Origin: Deinococcus aerius
Lineage (GTDB): Bacteria > Deinococcota > Deinococci > Deinococcales > Deinococcaceae
Direction: 5' to 3'
Length of the DNA: 64,000 nt
Assembly (NCBI RefSeq): GCF_002897375.1
Contig: NZ_BFAG01000014.1
Coordinates: 70,612 to 134,611 of the forward strand
Below the pieces are notes generated by a model that was not told the origin of the DNA, made no database searches, and saw only the letters and a list, made by a program, of their open reading frames with translations. Positions 1 through 12,493 of this stretch are shown here, in pieces; the first letter of the stretch is position 1; every line of letters starts with the position of its first letter. The position numbers and the translations under genes are program-made.

Positions 1-1646
1 GTCGCGCGGCGGATGGGCTGGCCGCCCCGGTACAGCACCGTGTTGGGCCGGGCATCGCAGGTGAGGTCCACCGGGAAGCCCACGGCGGTGTTGTTCGCCG
101 CCCGGCACTGGACGAAGGTGCTCGCGTTCAGGCCGCGCAGCTTGGTCTCCAGGGCCGAGCGCGCGGAGGGGCTGAGGCGGGCGGCGGGCGTGCCCTTCGC
201 GCCCCGGCTGCTCGCGGCGGCGGCGGCACTTTGCAGGAAGCCGTCGAGGTTCCGCACGCTAGGCACGACCCCGGCGTACACCAGGTCGTTCTTGGGAAAG
301 GCGAGGTCCGCGCTGCGGCTGGCGCTGAGCTCGTTGCGGGCACTGGAATACTCGTCCTGGAGCTTGCCCAGGCTGGCGCGGGTGGAGGCGAGGTCGCGGG
401 CCAGCGCCTCGTTCGCGGCGCGCAGGTCAGCCTGCTGGGCGCGCAGGGTCACCAGGTCGGCCCTGATCCGGTCGCGCTCGGCGGCGATGGCGGCGCGCTC
501 GCGGGCGGCGGCGTCGCGGGCCTGAAAGGCCGCGTCGCGGGCACGGGTGGCGGCGTCGCGCTGCTGGGCCACGGCGTCCCGCTCCCGCGTCGCCGCGTCA
601 CGCGCCTGCGCGGCGGCGTCCCGTTGCCGAATGGCGGCGTCGCGGGCCTGGTTGGCCGCGTCCCGTTCCCCGGCGGCGGCGTCCCGTTCGGCGGTCAGGC
701 GGTCGCGGGCGGCGATCAGGCTGGCGCGCTCGGCAGTCAGCCGGTCCCGCTCCTTCTGGGCGGCGAGGCGCTGGGCCTCGGCCCGGGTGGCGGCGGCCAC
801 GGCGGCGTCGCGGGCCGCGCGGGCGGCGTCGCGTTCCCCCGCCAACTGGTTGCGCTCGGCCTCGATCCTCTGACGGGAGGCCTCCAGAGCGCGCACCTGG
901 GTGTCCAGCTTGGCGGCGCGGGCCTGGGCCTGCTCGGCGCGCGTCTGGGCCACCTGGGCCCGGGTCTGGGCCTGGGTGACCTGGGCCTCCGCCTGCGCGG
1001 CGCGGGCGTCCAACGTCTCCACCTGCCGCCCGAGCGTCTGCACCCGGGCGTCCAGTTCCCGGGCACGGTCCCGGCTGGCGGCCAGGTCAGCCTCCGAGGC
1101 GGCCAGTCGGGCGCGGCTCTGCTCGGCGCGGGCCTCCAGCGTCTCGCGCAGCCGGGTGAGCTCGGTCACCTGTGCCCGGAGGTCCTGGGCCTGTACCAGG
1201 GCGGCCTTGCGCTGCGCCTGGGCCTGGGCCCGCCCCGCCTCCGCAGCCCGCAACTCGGCATTCGCCTGCGTGAGGCTCGCCCGCGCCGCCTCGCGTTCCC
1301 GGCGCAGCGCCCCCGCCTCGCGGCGGGCGGTGTCGCGCTCGCGCTGCGCGGCCTGGAGGTCACCCTGCACCCCCCGGACCTCCTCGCGCAGCGCGTTGAT
1401 CTGGGGCCGGAGCTGGTCCGCCTGCGCGATGGTGTTCACCGCCGAGCGGTTGAGCAGCAGGAAGGCCGCCAGGCTCGCCGCGCTGATCCCCATTCCGGCG
1501 AGCACGGCGACGATCAGCGCGGTGGTCTTGGGCCGCAGCCCGAACCAGCGCAGGTGCTTGCGGCCCACCTTTTTGGCGATGGTGTCGGCGGCGTAGGCCA
1601 CCACCCCGGAGAGGAGGATCACGAAGGGCAGAAAGAGCCACAGCAC
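1..1646 (-). CDS. DUF3084 domain protein, membrane-anchored coiled coil (3' end outside the window)
   Basis: The reading frame starts at a GTG (1646) preceded by a GGGGAGAAGG ribosome site and stays open to base 1, giving about 548 residues without the C-terminus. It opens with a hydrophobic segment ([19 protein letters not shown]), a short basic stretch and a second hydrophobic segment near residues 40-60. A very long Ala/Arg/Glu-rich coiled coil follows, with many RDAA-type heptads. The last visible part ([20 protein letters not shown]) belongs to the globular DUF3084 domain. It lies 14 bases downstream of the LptB-like ATPase gene and is probably cotranscribed with it. The family has no established function; a role at the envelope is inference. 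Confidence 0.85.
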   Translation of the reverse strand, partial: MLWLFLPFVILLSGVVAYAADTIAKKVGRKHLRWFGLRPKTTALIVAVLAGMGISAASLAAFLLLNRSAVNTIAQADQLRPQINALREEVRGVQGDLQAAQRERDTARREAGALRREREAARASLTQANAELRAAEAGRAQAQAQRKAALVQAQDLRAQVTELTRLRETLEARAEQSRARLAASEADLAASRDRARELDARVQTLGRQVETLDARAAQAEAQVTQAQTRAQVAQTRAEQAQARAAKLDTQVRALEASRQRIEAERNQLAGERDAARAARDAAVAAATRAEAQRLAAQKERDRLTAERASLIAARDRLTAERDAAAGERDAANQARDAAIRQRDAAAQARDAATRERDAVAQQRDAATRARDAAFQARDAAARERAAIAAERDRIRADLVTLRAQQADLRAANEALARDLASTRASLGKLQDEYSSARNELSASRSADLAFPKNDLVYAGVVPSVRNLDGFLQSAAAAASSRGAKGTPAARLSPSARSALETKLRGLNASTFVQCRAANNTAVGFPVDLTCDARPNTVLYRGGQPIRRA

Positions 1647-1660
1647 GAGCCTTCTCCCCG

Positions 1661-2431
1661 TTACAGCTCGAAGTCGTCGCCCAGGTAGTGGCGCCGGGCG
1701 TCCTCGTCGGCGGCGAACTCCCCGGGCGTGCCCTGGAACTTCAGCTCGCCGTCGAACATCAGGTACACCCGGTCGGTCAGGGCGATGGTCTCGCGCACGT
1801 TGTGGTCGGTGATGAAGACCCCGATCCCCCGGCGGTCACGCAGCTCGCGGATCAGCCGCTGAATCTCGCGGATGCTCTTGGGGTCCACGCCCGTGAAGGG
1901 CTCGTCGAGGAGCAGGTAGTCGGGATCGGTCGTGAGCGCCCGGGCGAGTTCCAGCCGCCGCCGCTCCCCGCCCGAGAGCTGGTAGGCGTAGGAGTTCGCC
2001 AGGTGGCTCAATCCGAACTCGGCGAGCAGGGCGTCCGCGCGGGTCTCCTGCTCGGCGCGGGGCAGGCGCTGATACTCGAGGATGGCGAGCAGGTTGTCCC
2101 GCGCCGTCAGTTTGCGGAAGGCGCTGGGCTCCTGCGGCAGGTACCCCAGGCCCAGCCGCGCCCGCTCGTGCATGGGGAGGCGGGTCACGTCGCGCTCGCC
2201 GAGGCGGATGCGGCCCCCGCCCGGGCGGATAAAGCCCACCAGCATGTAGAAGGTGGTCGTCTTCCCCGCCCCGTTCGGCCCGAAGAGCGCCACGATCTCG
2301 CCGGGCCGCACCGTGAAATCCACCCCGCGCACGACCTGCCGCCGCCCATACGTCTTGCGAAGGCCCTGGGCCAGGAGTTCGGGGCGCGCGGTGCCGACGG
2401 GGACGGTGGGGAGGGCGGCAGGGGCGGTCAC
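1661..2431 (-). CDS. lptB: ABC transporter ATP-binding protein, LptB-like
   Basis: 256 residues when started at the GTG at 2431. The Walker A motif [10 protein letters not shown] lies near residues 51-60, the signature LSGGE near 152-156, Walker B LLLDEP near 172-177 and the switch histidine in FITDHN. Length and sequence fit the LptB family, which powers lipopolysaccharide export in typical Gram-negative bacteria. Deinococcus lacks classical LPS, so the cargo here is uncertain. I chose 2431 over an upstream ATG at 2566 because a TACGCT hexamer sits 7 bases before the GTG and the extra 45 residues are low-complexity and unlike the family. Confidence 0.9.
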   Translation of the reverse strand: MTAPAALPTVPVGTARPELLAQGLRKTYGRRQVVRGVDFTVRPGEIVALFGPNGAGKTTTFYMLVGFIRPGGGRIRLGERDVTRLPMHERARLGLGYLPQEPSAFRKLTARDNLLAILEYQRLPRAEQETRADALLAEFGLSHLANSYAYQLSGGERRRLELARALTTDPDYLLLDEPFTGVDPKSIREIQRLIRELRDRRGIGVFITDHNVRETIALTDRVYLMFDGELKFQGTPGEFAADEDARRHYLGDDFEL

Positions 2432-2438
2432 GTCAGCG

Positions 2439-2444
2439 AGCGTA
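2439..2444 (-). promoter_or_regulatory. -10 hexamer of a probable leaderless promoter (lptB)
   Basis: TACGCT on the minus strand, 7 bases before the GTG start at 2431. No convincing -35 box is seen. Confidence 0.5.
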
Positions 2445-2801
2445 GCACGGGGTGTTGACCTCGGCCGTGAGGGCGGGAACGAAGGGGAAGCAGAGGGCCT
2501 CCGCCTGTCCTGTGCGCCTCCTTGTCGGGCTGCGGGGGTTGAAAGCCGGACAAAGGTTGCCTGCACACGGCCAGAACGCCCGGGGTTTTTCCGTCGAGTT
2601 CGTGCCGGGTCGAGTGGGTGTGCGACCTGGGGGAGTGGAACCCCTGAGCGATGGGCCGAGCAGGCTGCCCCCCGCAGAACTCCAGGTCGTGGTGGATCAG
2701 GGGCGGTGGCGGCTGGTCAGGTCCGCCGCCAGACCGCCCTGCCCCGGGTGTCAGGCCCTCTCGGGAAGTCTTCACGGCCACTCTGCAAGGCAGTCCCAGC
2801 A
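2445..2801. other. No intact gene; possible decayed 3' part of an acyl-CoA dehydrogenase
   Basis: No convincing reading frame on either strand. On the minus strand a short stretch near 2690-2740 reads [11 protein letters not shown], loosely like the conserved tGlAADLhR region of acyl-CoA dehydrogenases. It lies downstream of the clearer fragments at 2802-3040, but the match is too short to rely on. Confidence 0.3.
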
Positions 2802-3040
2802 CGTGGTGGGCGAGCGGTACGCGAGGCGGCGCTGCTCACTCGCCACCTCCGCCAGGGTCTCGCCCGCACCGCCCGGCTCGGCGGGGACGGGGCCAGGATG
2901 AGCTACCCCGCACCGCGCACCTCCTCCAAGCCCACCATGACATAGCGGTTCTCGCGGTCGTAGGTCTGGCTGCGCGCGCCGAAGCGCTCCAGCATGGCTT
3001 CCGGGAGCATCGACTGAACGTTGGGACGTTCGGTAATCAT
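2802..3040 (-). pseudogene. Acyl-CoA dehydrogenase remnant, broken by stop and frameshifts
   Basis: An intact-looking start (ATG 3040 behind an AGAAAGG ribosome site) reads MITERPNVQSMLPEAMLERF and then RSQTYDRENRYVMVGLEEVRGAG, the typical N-terminus of an acyl-CoA dehydrogenase, before a TAG at 2903-2905. In a shifted frame from 2894 to 2802 the sequence continues PVPAEPGGAGETLAEVASEQ followed by RRLAYRSPTT, matching the next family segment. A full enzyme has about 380 residues; only about 80 can be traced here. The 5' end looks fresh while the rest is decayed, so a short leader peptide may still be made. Confidence 0.7.
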
Positions 3041-3216
3041 GGTCGCGGCCTTTCTGCCCCGCGCGGGCGAGACAGGCGTGATGGCCGGTGGATCGGCGCT
3101 GCCCCGCCGTGGGCGCTTGATGACGGCGCCCACCACCTGATGGTGAGCAAGCCGGTCCGCCGCGGTGCCCGGGAGGTTCGCGGGCGGCACCCCGACCAGG
3201 GGGTGCCGCCGCAAGG

Positions 3217-4526
3217 TTATTTCGTCCAGACGGTAGCGCCGGTGTCGCCGGTGAGGCGGCGCAGGAAGGCGTCCTTGTTCCCCTCGTGGCCCGCCCCGAG
3301 GTCGGCGTAGGTGTACCCGGTCGTGTACACCTGGGTCACGTCGAAGGTGGACGGGAAAGGATCGGGCAGCAGGGGGCTCTGGCCGTTCACGCCGCCCCTG
3401 ACGACCCGGGTGGCGATCCCGAAGCCGAAGGTGCCGTAGTTGCTCGGGCTCGGGTCACCGGCGATGGTCTTGGACCACGACCAGAACGCGTCCTTGCTGA
3501 AGCGGGTGACGAAAGCGCCGAAGATCATGGTGGAGGGGTCGCGCTGGTATCCGGTGATGTAGAGGCCTTCGGGCGTGGCGCTGGCGCCGCCCACGAAGGT
3601 CGAGTCCGAGGAGCCCAGGCTGTCGTACCTCCACCGCTCCGCGCCCGTCGCCCCGTCGTAGCGGGCGATGGAGAGCTTCTGCGCGTAGGGGTAGGCGTTG
3701 ATTTGGTGGGTGCCCGCCAGGTAGACGTCGTTGTAGGACACGGCCAGGCTGGCCCCAAAGTAGCGGTCGGCGGAGTGGTATCGCCGCGTCCAGATCACGC
3801 CGTCGGTGCCGGGGTCCAGCTTTCTGATGCACCGGTCGCTGCCGCCACCCGCGCTCAAGATGAAGCCCGCCGTGTACAGCGCCCCGTACTCGTTGGTGGC
3901 GACCGGGCCCGAGCACAGGTCGGAGAAGCGGGTCCAGAGGCGCGTGCCGTCGCGGGTATAGCCGGAGACGGCCCCCTTCCCGTTGATGGTCTGCGACACC
4001 CAGACGAGGTTGCCGTTGGGCTCCGCCGCGACCCCGTCCACCTCGTCGGAGCCGGTGGTGCCAATTTGGCGGGTCCAGGCCACCGCTCCGCTCGGGGTGT
4101 ACTTGCGGATGAAGCCGTCGTACCTCCCCTGGTAGCTGCCCTTGAGGCTGCCCGCCGTTCGCCCCACTACGTACACGTTGTCGTAGCGGTCGGTCGCAAT
4201 CTGATAAACGAGCTCTTGGTCGGAGCTGCCCAACTGCCGCCCCCACACCAGGTTGCCCGCCGCGTCGTACTTGGCGAGGAAGGCGTCCTCGTCCCCCTCA
4301 TTCGAGTCATACAGGGCGCCGCGGGTGCTCCCGGCCATGTACACGCCCGCGCTGTATTTGCGACCGCGCTGCCCTCGTCACCGCTGCGGGTGCCGGACTG
4401 GGGGGTGAGCACCGCGGTGGCTTTCATGTCTGGGGCAGGGGTTTGGGTCACCTGCGGGGCGACGGGTTGGCCGCAGGCGCTCAGCAGTCCGGCCAGCAGC
4501 AGCAAAAGGCGGTTGTTCTTCGTCAT
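3217..4526 (-). pseudogene. SBBP-repeat beta-propeller lipoprotein with one frameshift
   Basis: Two overlapping frames make up one gene. The first, from ATG 4526, begins MTKNNRLLLLLAGLLSACGQ, a lipoprotein signal with lipobox LSAC, and runs into GTRSGDEGSAVA. The rest lies in another frame, from YSAGVYMAGSTRG to the stop at 3217. The second part holds at least five repeats of the form DAFLAKYDAAGNLVW or DGFIRKYTPSGAVAWTRQ, the SBBP beta-propeller pattern of secreted proteins. The join lies near 4345-4370, at GGTCGCAAATACAGC, and needs a one-base loss or two-base gain. Restored, the protein would have about 436 residues. A sequencing error cannot be excluded. Ligand and role are unknown. Confidence 0.75.
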
Positions 4527-4620
4527 GATGTCTCTCCATCTGGAGCGGATAAAACGGTGGGCCTTGGAACCCTTCCACTCAAGCTCTTGCGAGGCCCCCC
4601 GGTGGCTCTGGCTGACCGGT

Positions 4621-5160
4621 TCAGCGGGCGGAATGGTCGTGCGTGGCCGTCGCTGCCGCCGGGCAGGTCACCAGCGGGTTCCAGTTGGCGAAGAGTTCCA
4701 GCGGGTTGTGCTGCCAGGCCCACAGGTGCAGCGCGTAGAACGGCTGGGGCAGCAGCGTCGTGTTCAGTGAGAACTCCCGACCCAGCAGCGTGGGGGCGGC
4801 CTTGTGGCCCGCGTCGTGCCAGGCCTTCTGGAACACGATGTACTCCACCCCGACCAGCCGCAGCGACCCGTCCGCCCGGGGCTCATACATCAGGGCCTCG
4901 GGCCGCAGCGGGTCGAGGCGCGGGTCCCCGATCAGGGCGGCGTTGGTGTAGTGGACGCCCTGCGCGCCCTGGCGACCGCTCATACAGTCCATGAACTTCC
5001 CGTAGCCCGCCGCGAGCGCGGCGTTCACGTCCTCGAAGGGCGCCACCGCGGCGCGAATCTGCACGAGTTGCCCCAGGGTCGGCTGCGGGGCGTACGGGGT
5101 TATGGCAGCGGCGGCGGATGCGAACAGCAGAACTCCAGATGTGAGCAACACATGCCTCAT
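4621..5160 (-). CDS. Secreted protein of unknown function
   Basis: 179 residues with a clear Sec signal peptide (MRHVLLTSGVLLFASAAAA, probable cleavage after AAA). The mature part holds blocks that I recall from a family of uncharacterised exported proteins: MDCMSGRQGAQGVHYTN, DPLRPEALMYEP, VGVEYIVFQKAW and ALHLWAWQHNPLELFANWNP. It ends in a short His-containing tail (ATHDHSAR). The many conserved His and Trp residues could suit metal or ligand binding, but no catalytic motif is visible. It lies 94 bases downstream of the broken lipoprotein gene with no obvious link. Confidence 0.75.
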   Translation of the reverse strand: MRHVLLTSGVLLFASAAAAITPYAPQPTLGQLVQIRAAVAPFEDVNAALAAGYGKFMDCMSGRQGAQGVHYTNAALIGDPRLDPLRPEALMYEPRADGSLRLVGVEYIVFQKAWHDAGHKAAPTLLGREFSLNTTLLPQPFYALHLWAWQHNPLELFANWNPLVTCPAAATATHDHSAR

Positions 5161-5340
5161 GGTGGTCCCTCCTCAGCAGGTATTCGTTCCCTCGCCCGCG
5201 TCTTCGGCGAGCCGATGGAACGACAACCCGCGCCTGGTGACGGTCCTCTCCCGAAGCACCGGGCCGCCCCGGTGCCTGCCCTGTCGCCGTTGAGAGTCCT
5301 TACCCTCCGGGGTCGGCCCGGCGACCACGCCACCCCCGCC

Positions 5341-5613
5341 TCAGCGGTAGAAGTACGGGTCGAGGACACTCACCGGCGTGATGCGGTCCACGGGGAGGCC
5401 GTTGCGCTCGGCGGCGCGGCGGATGGCCCCGGGGTCCGGGCCGTCGTAGATGCAGTAGGTCTGCCGATGATCTCCCGTCACGTAGGAATGCACCCAGGTC
5501 ACGCCCAGGTCGGCGTTGTGGTCCACCACGTTCAGGCAGGCGGTGGCGCCCTCGGCCGTCATGGGGATGTGCAGACCTTCCGGGAATGTCCGTTCGACCA
5601 GGTAACGCGGCAT
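5341..5613 (-). CDS. DUF4242 small protein
   Basis: 90 residues from ATG 5613, chosen because AGGAGG lies just upstream; an in-frame start 48 bases earlier has no such site. The sequence (MPRYLVERTFPEGLHIP, then VTWVHSYVTGDHRQTYCIYDG and GLPVDRITPVSVLDPYFYR) fits the DUF4242 ferredoxin-fold family, of which one Streptomyces member was reported to bind nickel. The conserved TWVHSYV and CIYD blocks are present. Its function is unknown and no partner gene is adjacent. Confidence 0.8.
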   Translation of the reverse strand: MPRYLVERTFPEGLHIPMTAEGATACLNVVDHNADLGVTWVHSYVTGDHRQTYCIYDGPDPGAIRRAAERNGLPVDRITPVSVLDPYFYR

Positions 5614-5977
5614 ATGTTCCTCCTGTGTCCCGGACGTGGAATTGGGGTCGTCCGGGGACACGTGCAGCCTGAGGCCGGGCTGGTTAAAAGCTGGTCAAAA
5701 AACCGGGCGGGGTGGGCCACCCGGGGGGCAAGGCCGCGCGGTTCAGGAAGTGCGGGCGCCGTCGGCCCGAACCCGAGGTGAACCCCGCCGCGCCGGACAT
5801 CCCGCTGTTCCCGATGCCCACGTCGTCCCGAGGGGTTCGGCAGCGTGACGCTCCAAAGCTGGCGCTGGGAACTTCGAACCCTGCTCGACCCCGGGAACAG
5901 CAGCTAAGATGGGATCGTCAACGCGTCGCAACCAGGGTTGACGCCCTGGGAAATTGGCGACCCCTCGGAGGTGCGGG
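5614..5977. other. Intergenic region with an A-tract element; no gene seen
   Basis: 364 bases between divergent genes. No supported reading frame. At 5686-5705 the plus strand reads AAAAGCTGGTC then AAAAAACCGG, which resembles an element upstream of the small exported protein gene near 46560. An inverted repeat lies at 5932-5949. Confidence 0.4.
5932..5949. promoter_or_regulatory. Inverted repeat upstream of the BTAD regulator gene
   Basis: CCAGGG TTGACG CCCTGG, perfect 6-base arms, 29 bases before the GTG start at 5978. The position suits an operator for autoregulation, but this is inference from position and symmetry only. Confidence 0.4.
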
Positions 5978-8900
5978 GTGCGGAGCGAGCTGCAAGCGGG
6001 CCTGGTCAGAGGACTCGGGGCGGTGCGGTCCCGGCGGGTGGGCGTGGCCCTGGGCCTGTGGGGCGAGCCGGGCATCGGCAAGACCTTTCTGGCAGACGCG
6101 GTGCTGGGCGCCGTGGGCTGCGCCTGCTACCGCGCCCACGCCACGCAGGACCTCGGGGCGCTCGCGCTGGCCCTGCCCCGCGCCGGGCGGCTGCCGGGCT
6201 GGGCGGCGGGGCAACTGGCCCGCCTCGCGCGGGGCGAGACCCTGGACGCGGCGGCGGGCGTGAACACCCTCGCGGCGGCGCTCTCCGCCCTGGCCCCCTT
6301 CGTGCTGCACCTGGAGGACCTGCACGAGGCGGGACCCGAGCCGCACGCCCGGATCGTGGAGCTGGCGCGGGCCGTCAGGCGCAGCCCCGGGGTGGGCCTG
6401 CTGGTGACCAGCCGGGGCGAGCCGCCCGCCCCCTTCACGGGCTACCGCCTCCGCCCACTGGGCGGGGACGAGCTGGCGGCGCTGCTGGGGAGGGAACTCG
6501 GGGCCGAGTTGCCCGGGCAGGCGACCGCCTGGATCACGGACCGCACGGGCGGCAATCCGCTGTTCGCCCTGGAGTTCCTGCGCTACCTGAGCCGCCAGGG
6601 CTTCCTGTGGAGCGACGGGCGGCGCTGGCACTGGCGCGCCCCCGGGAACGGCTTCGTGCCCGCCACGGTAGAGGCCCTGATCGCCTCGCTGTATGCCGGT
6701 GCGGCGCGGGACCCGGACGAGCGGGCGGTACTGGAAGCCCGCGCCCTGCTGCCCGCCGGGCTGGAGGCCGGGGAGCTGGAGGCCGTCTGGGGGCCGCTGG
6801 CCGGGCTGGAGGGCGGAGCGCTGGGTGAGGCCCGGCGGCGCCTGGAGGCCGCCGGACTGCTGCGGGGGGACCACTTCGCCCACCCGCTGTTCGGGGAGGT
6901 GATCGCGCGCGAGCTGACGGGGGAACGCCGCGAGCACCTCGCCCGGCAGGCCCTCCCGGTGCTCGCCCGGGTGAACCCCCTGCTGGCCGCCGAGCTGCTG
7001 GAGGCCGCGCGGCTCCCGGACGCCGAGGCGTTGGCGCTGCTCGACCAGGCCGCCGCCCAGGCGAAGGTGGCGGGGCAGGGGGTGCGGGCGGGCCGCCTGC
7101 TGGCCCGCAGCGTGACCTGGCGCCACGGGGCGGACCGCGCCAGGGTCGCCCTGGAGGCCGCCCGGCTGCTGTACGACACTGACTACGGCGAGGTGGTGCG
7201 CCTGCTGGAGCTCAGCCTGGAGGCCGAGCCGGACAACGCGGAGGCGCTGTACTTCCTGGCCGAGTGGCGGCTGCTGGAGCGGGCGGGCCACGCCCCGGAC
7301 GCGCTGCTGGCCCGCCTGCCCGAGACGGAACGGGCCAGTGCCCGGTGGTGGTCGAAGTGGATCAAATTCCACTTCCTGGCCGGGGCCTGGCCGGAGGTGT
7401 TGCGCCTGTGGCAGGCCCACCCCGGGTTCCACGCCGGGGCTCCGGCCATGACCGTGCACGATGTCGCCTTCGCCCACCTGCTCACGGGGGACCCGGCAGG
7501 GGTGCTGGCCCTCACCGGCCCCGCCCTGGAGCGCCCGGACCTGGGGCCGCTGGAACGCTGCGACCTCTGGAACGTCCAGGCCTGCGCCCTGTGTGAATTG
7601 GGCGAGCTGGACACCGCGCTGGAGGCTCTTGGACACGCCATCGACGTGGGCGGCGCGGAGGGGGCCACCGTCTGGCTGAGTTCGTACCTGTTCAACCGGG
7701 CGGAGGTGCTCGCGCGCACCGACCAGCCCCTGGACCGGGCCATCGCCGACGCCGAGGCGTGCGTCCGGTTGCGGGTGGCGCACGGCTCGCCCTACCAGGT
7801 GGCGCAGGTCCAGCCGCTGCTGGGGCACCTGCTCACCCTGCGGGGCGACTTCGAGCGGGCCGAGACGCTGCTGCTGGAGACCCGGGCGCTGGGCGAGCGG
7901 TCTCCCGCGGGGGACGCCCTGCCCCGCTGCCTGATCGCGCTGGCCGAGCTGTACCTGGAGTGGGACCCCCCGCACGGCCCGGTGCTGGCCCGCCGGGCAG
8001 CGGCGGCGGCACTGGACCTCGCCCGCGCCCCGCAGAACGTCGAGCTGCTGCCCGAGGCGCTGGAGGTGAACGCCGACGCCGCCCGGCGGGCGGGCGACCC
8101 GCAGGCCGCCACCCGGCTGCTGGCCGAGGCGGGGGCGCTGATCGGGGGGAGAGCCGCCCCTTCCGCTCAGGCCCGCCTGTGGCGGCGGCAGGCCGGGCTG
8201 GAGGCGGAGGCTGGGCGGGTGGACGCGGCCCGGGCGCTGCTGGAACGGGCGCTGACCCTGGCCCGCACCCACGGACCGGCCCGGGAGGCCCAGCTCTGCG
8301 GGCTGGCCCTGGACCACCTGCGGGGCGACGCCGCCGGGGCCAGGGCGCGTCAGGCCTGGTTCGAGGCCCGCGGCCTGGGGGCGCTGGCCGCCCGGGCGCG
8401 GCGCCTCTTCCCCGAACCCGCCGCGCCGGACGTGCCGGCCCCGCCCGCCCTGCGCCTGAACGTGCTCGGGCCTCCCACCCTGGAGCGCGGCGGCCAGCGG
8501 GTCGTCTACCGGGGCCGCAGGAGGACCGAACTGCTGGCCTGCCTGCTCGAAGCGCGCCTCGCCGGGAGGGCGGAGCTGGGCACGCTGGACCTGCTGGACG
8601 CCCTGTACCCCGGCGAGCCCGAGGAGGCCGCGCGGCGCACCCTCAAGCAGCACGTCCACCTGCTGCGCGAGGCGCTGGGCGCGGGCTGCGTGCTGAGCAC
8701 CCCCGGGGGGTACGCCCTGGGCGCGGTGGGCAGCGACGCCGAGGCGTTCCTGGCGGGTGGTCCCGCCGCCCTGTGGCGCGGCCCCTACCTGGGCGGCCTG
8801 GCGGAGGGCTGGCAGCCGGGCGTGCGGGATGCCCTGAGCCTGGCCCTGCGCGAGCGGGTGGAGACGCTGCTCCTCTCCGACCCGCCGGAGGCGGCCCGCC

Positions 8901-9082
8901 TGGGCCGGGTGCTGTGCGAGATGGAGCCCTACGACGGGGAGGCGCTGCGGCTGACCCTGAGCGCCCTGGAGGCCGCGGGCGAGCACCGGGCGGCGGGGCA
9001 GTTCTACCGGGAGCGGCGCGCGGCGCTCTTGGAGGTGGGCGAGGTGCTGCCGGTGGAGGCCGGGGCCTTCGTGGGGACCTGA
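5978..9082 (+). CDS. Large AAA/TPR regulator with C-terminal BTAD domain
   Basis: 1034 residues from GTG 5978, which has GGAGG about 7 bases upstream; a TTG at 5954 has none. An STAND-type AAA ATPase occupies the N-terminal third, with Walker A GEPGIGKT near residues 29-36, a Walker-B-like FVLHLEDLHEA and a sensor-like GGNPLFALEFLRYL. Many TPR-like helical repeats fill the middle. The last 200 residues (RLNVLGPPTLERGGQRVVYR onward, then LKQHVHLLREALG) form the winged-helix plus BTAD module of SARP-type activators. In SARPs the DNA-binding part is usually N-terminal, so this is the reversed order known from large Deinococcus and actinobacterial proteins. The inducing signal and targets are unknown. 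Confidence 0.85.
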   Translation: MRSELQAGLVRGLGAVRSRRVGVALGLWGEPGIGKTFLADAVLGAVGCACYRAHATQDLGALALALPRAGRLPGWAAGQLARLARGETLDAAAGVNTLAAALSALAPFVLHLEDLHEAGPEPHARIVELARAVRRSPGVGLLVTSRGEPPAPFTGYRLRPLGGDELAALLGRELGAELPGQATAWITDRTGGNPLFALEFLRYLSRQGFLWSDGRRWHWRAPGNGFVPATVEALIASLYAGAARDPDERAVLEARALLPAGLEAGELEAVWGPLAGLEGGALGEARRRLEAAGLLRGDHFAHPLFGEVIARELTGERREHLARQALPVLARVNPLLAAELLEAARLPDAEALALLDQAAAQAKVAGQGVRAGRLLARSVTWRHGADRARVALEAARLLYDTDYGEVVRLLELSLEAEPDNAEALYFLAEWRLLERAGHAPDALLARLPETERASARWWSKWIKFHFLAGAWPEVLRLWQAHPGFHAGAPAMTVHDVAFAHLLTGDPAGVLALTGPALERPDLGPLERCDLWNVQACALCELGELDTALEALGHAIDVGGAEGATVWLSSYLFNRAEVLARTDQPLDRAIADAEACVRLRVAHGSPYQVAQVQPLLGHLLTLRGDFERAETLLLETRALGERSPAGDALPRCLIALAELYLEWDPPHGPVLARRAAAAALDLARAPQNVELLPEALEVNADAARRAGDPQAATRLLAEAGALIGGRAAPSAQARLWRRQAGLEAEAGRVDAARALLERALTLARTHGPAREAQLCGLALDHLRGDAAGARARQAWFEARGLGALAARARRLFPEPAAPDVPAPPALRLNVLGPPTLERGGQRVVYRGRRRTELLACLLEARLAGRAELGTLDLLDALYPGEPEEAARRTLKQHVHLLREALGAGCVLSTPGGYALGAVGSDAEAFLAGGPAALWRGPYLGGLAEGWQPGVRDALSLALRERVETLLLSDPPEAARLGRVLCEMEPYDGEALRLTLSALEAAGEHRAAGQFYRERRAALLEVGEVLPVEAGAFVGT

Positions 9083-9169
9083 CCCTTCCGGCCGGCAGGA
9101 CGAGGCGCTCCGGCTTCCGGGCGAACGGCCCCACGGGGACAGGGGCCCCCTGCCCTCAGCCCTTCCCCT

Positions 9170-9175
9170 TACACT
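9170..9175 (+). promoter_or_regulatory. -10 hexamer of a probable leaderless promoter (deoB)
   Basis: TACACT, 6 bases before the ATG at 9182. No ribosome binding site lies in the gap. Confidence 0.5.
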
Positions 9176-9181
9176 ACCCCC

Positions 9182-10983
<1,802 letters not shown>

Positions 10984-11011
10984 CTCGAACTTCCCCACCC
11001 TTCCCGGAGAC

Positions 11012-12394
<1,383 letters not shown>

Positions 12395-12449
12395 CGAGGC
12401 GGGGAGCCAGGAGCCTCATCCTCTCTGGCCCCACGCTTCAGCCCGGCAA

Positions 12450-12477
12450 AAGGGAGAGGCCCACTCGCCTCCCCCTT
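12450..12477. terminator. Bidirectional terminator between hisD and the lipoprotein gene
   Basis: Arms AAGGGAGAGGC and GCCTCCCCCTT with a 6-base loop and one wobble pair, lying between convergent genes. Read on the minus strand it is followed by TTTT, so it best serves the lipoprotein gene. Confidence 0.6.
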
Positions 12478-12493
12478 GTCCCGTCCCCGCCGT

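Noticed and set aside
231..1688. A 485-codon plus-strand open frame opposite the DUF3084 gene
   Set aside because: Gly/Leu/Arg-rich shadow. The minus-strand frame has a membrane anchor, coiled coil and family C-terminus.
5865..5890. tRNA-like TTCGAAC word
   Set aside because: No acceptor, D or anticodon arms can be folded around it on either strand.
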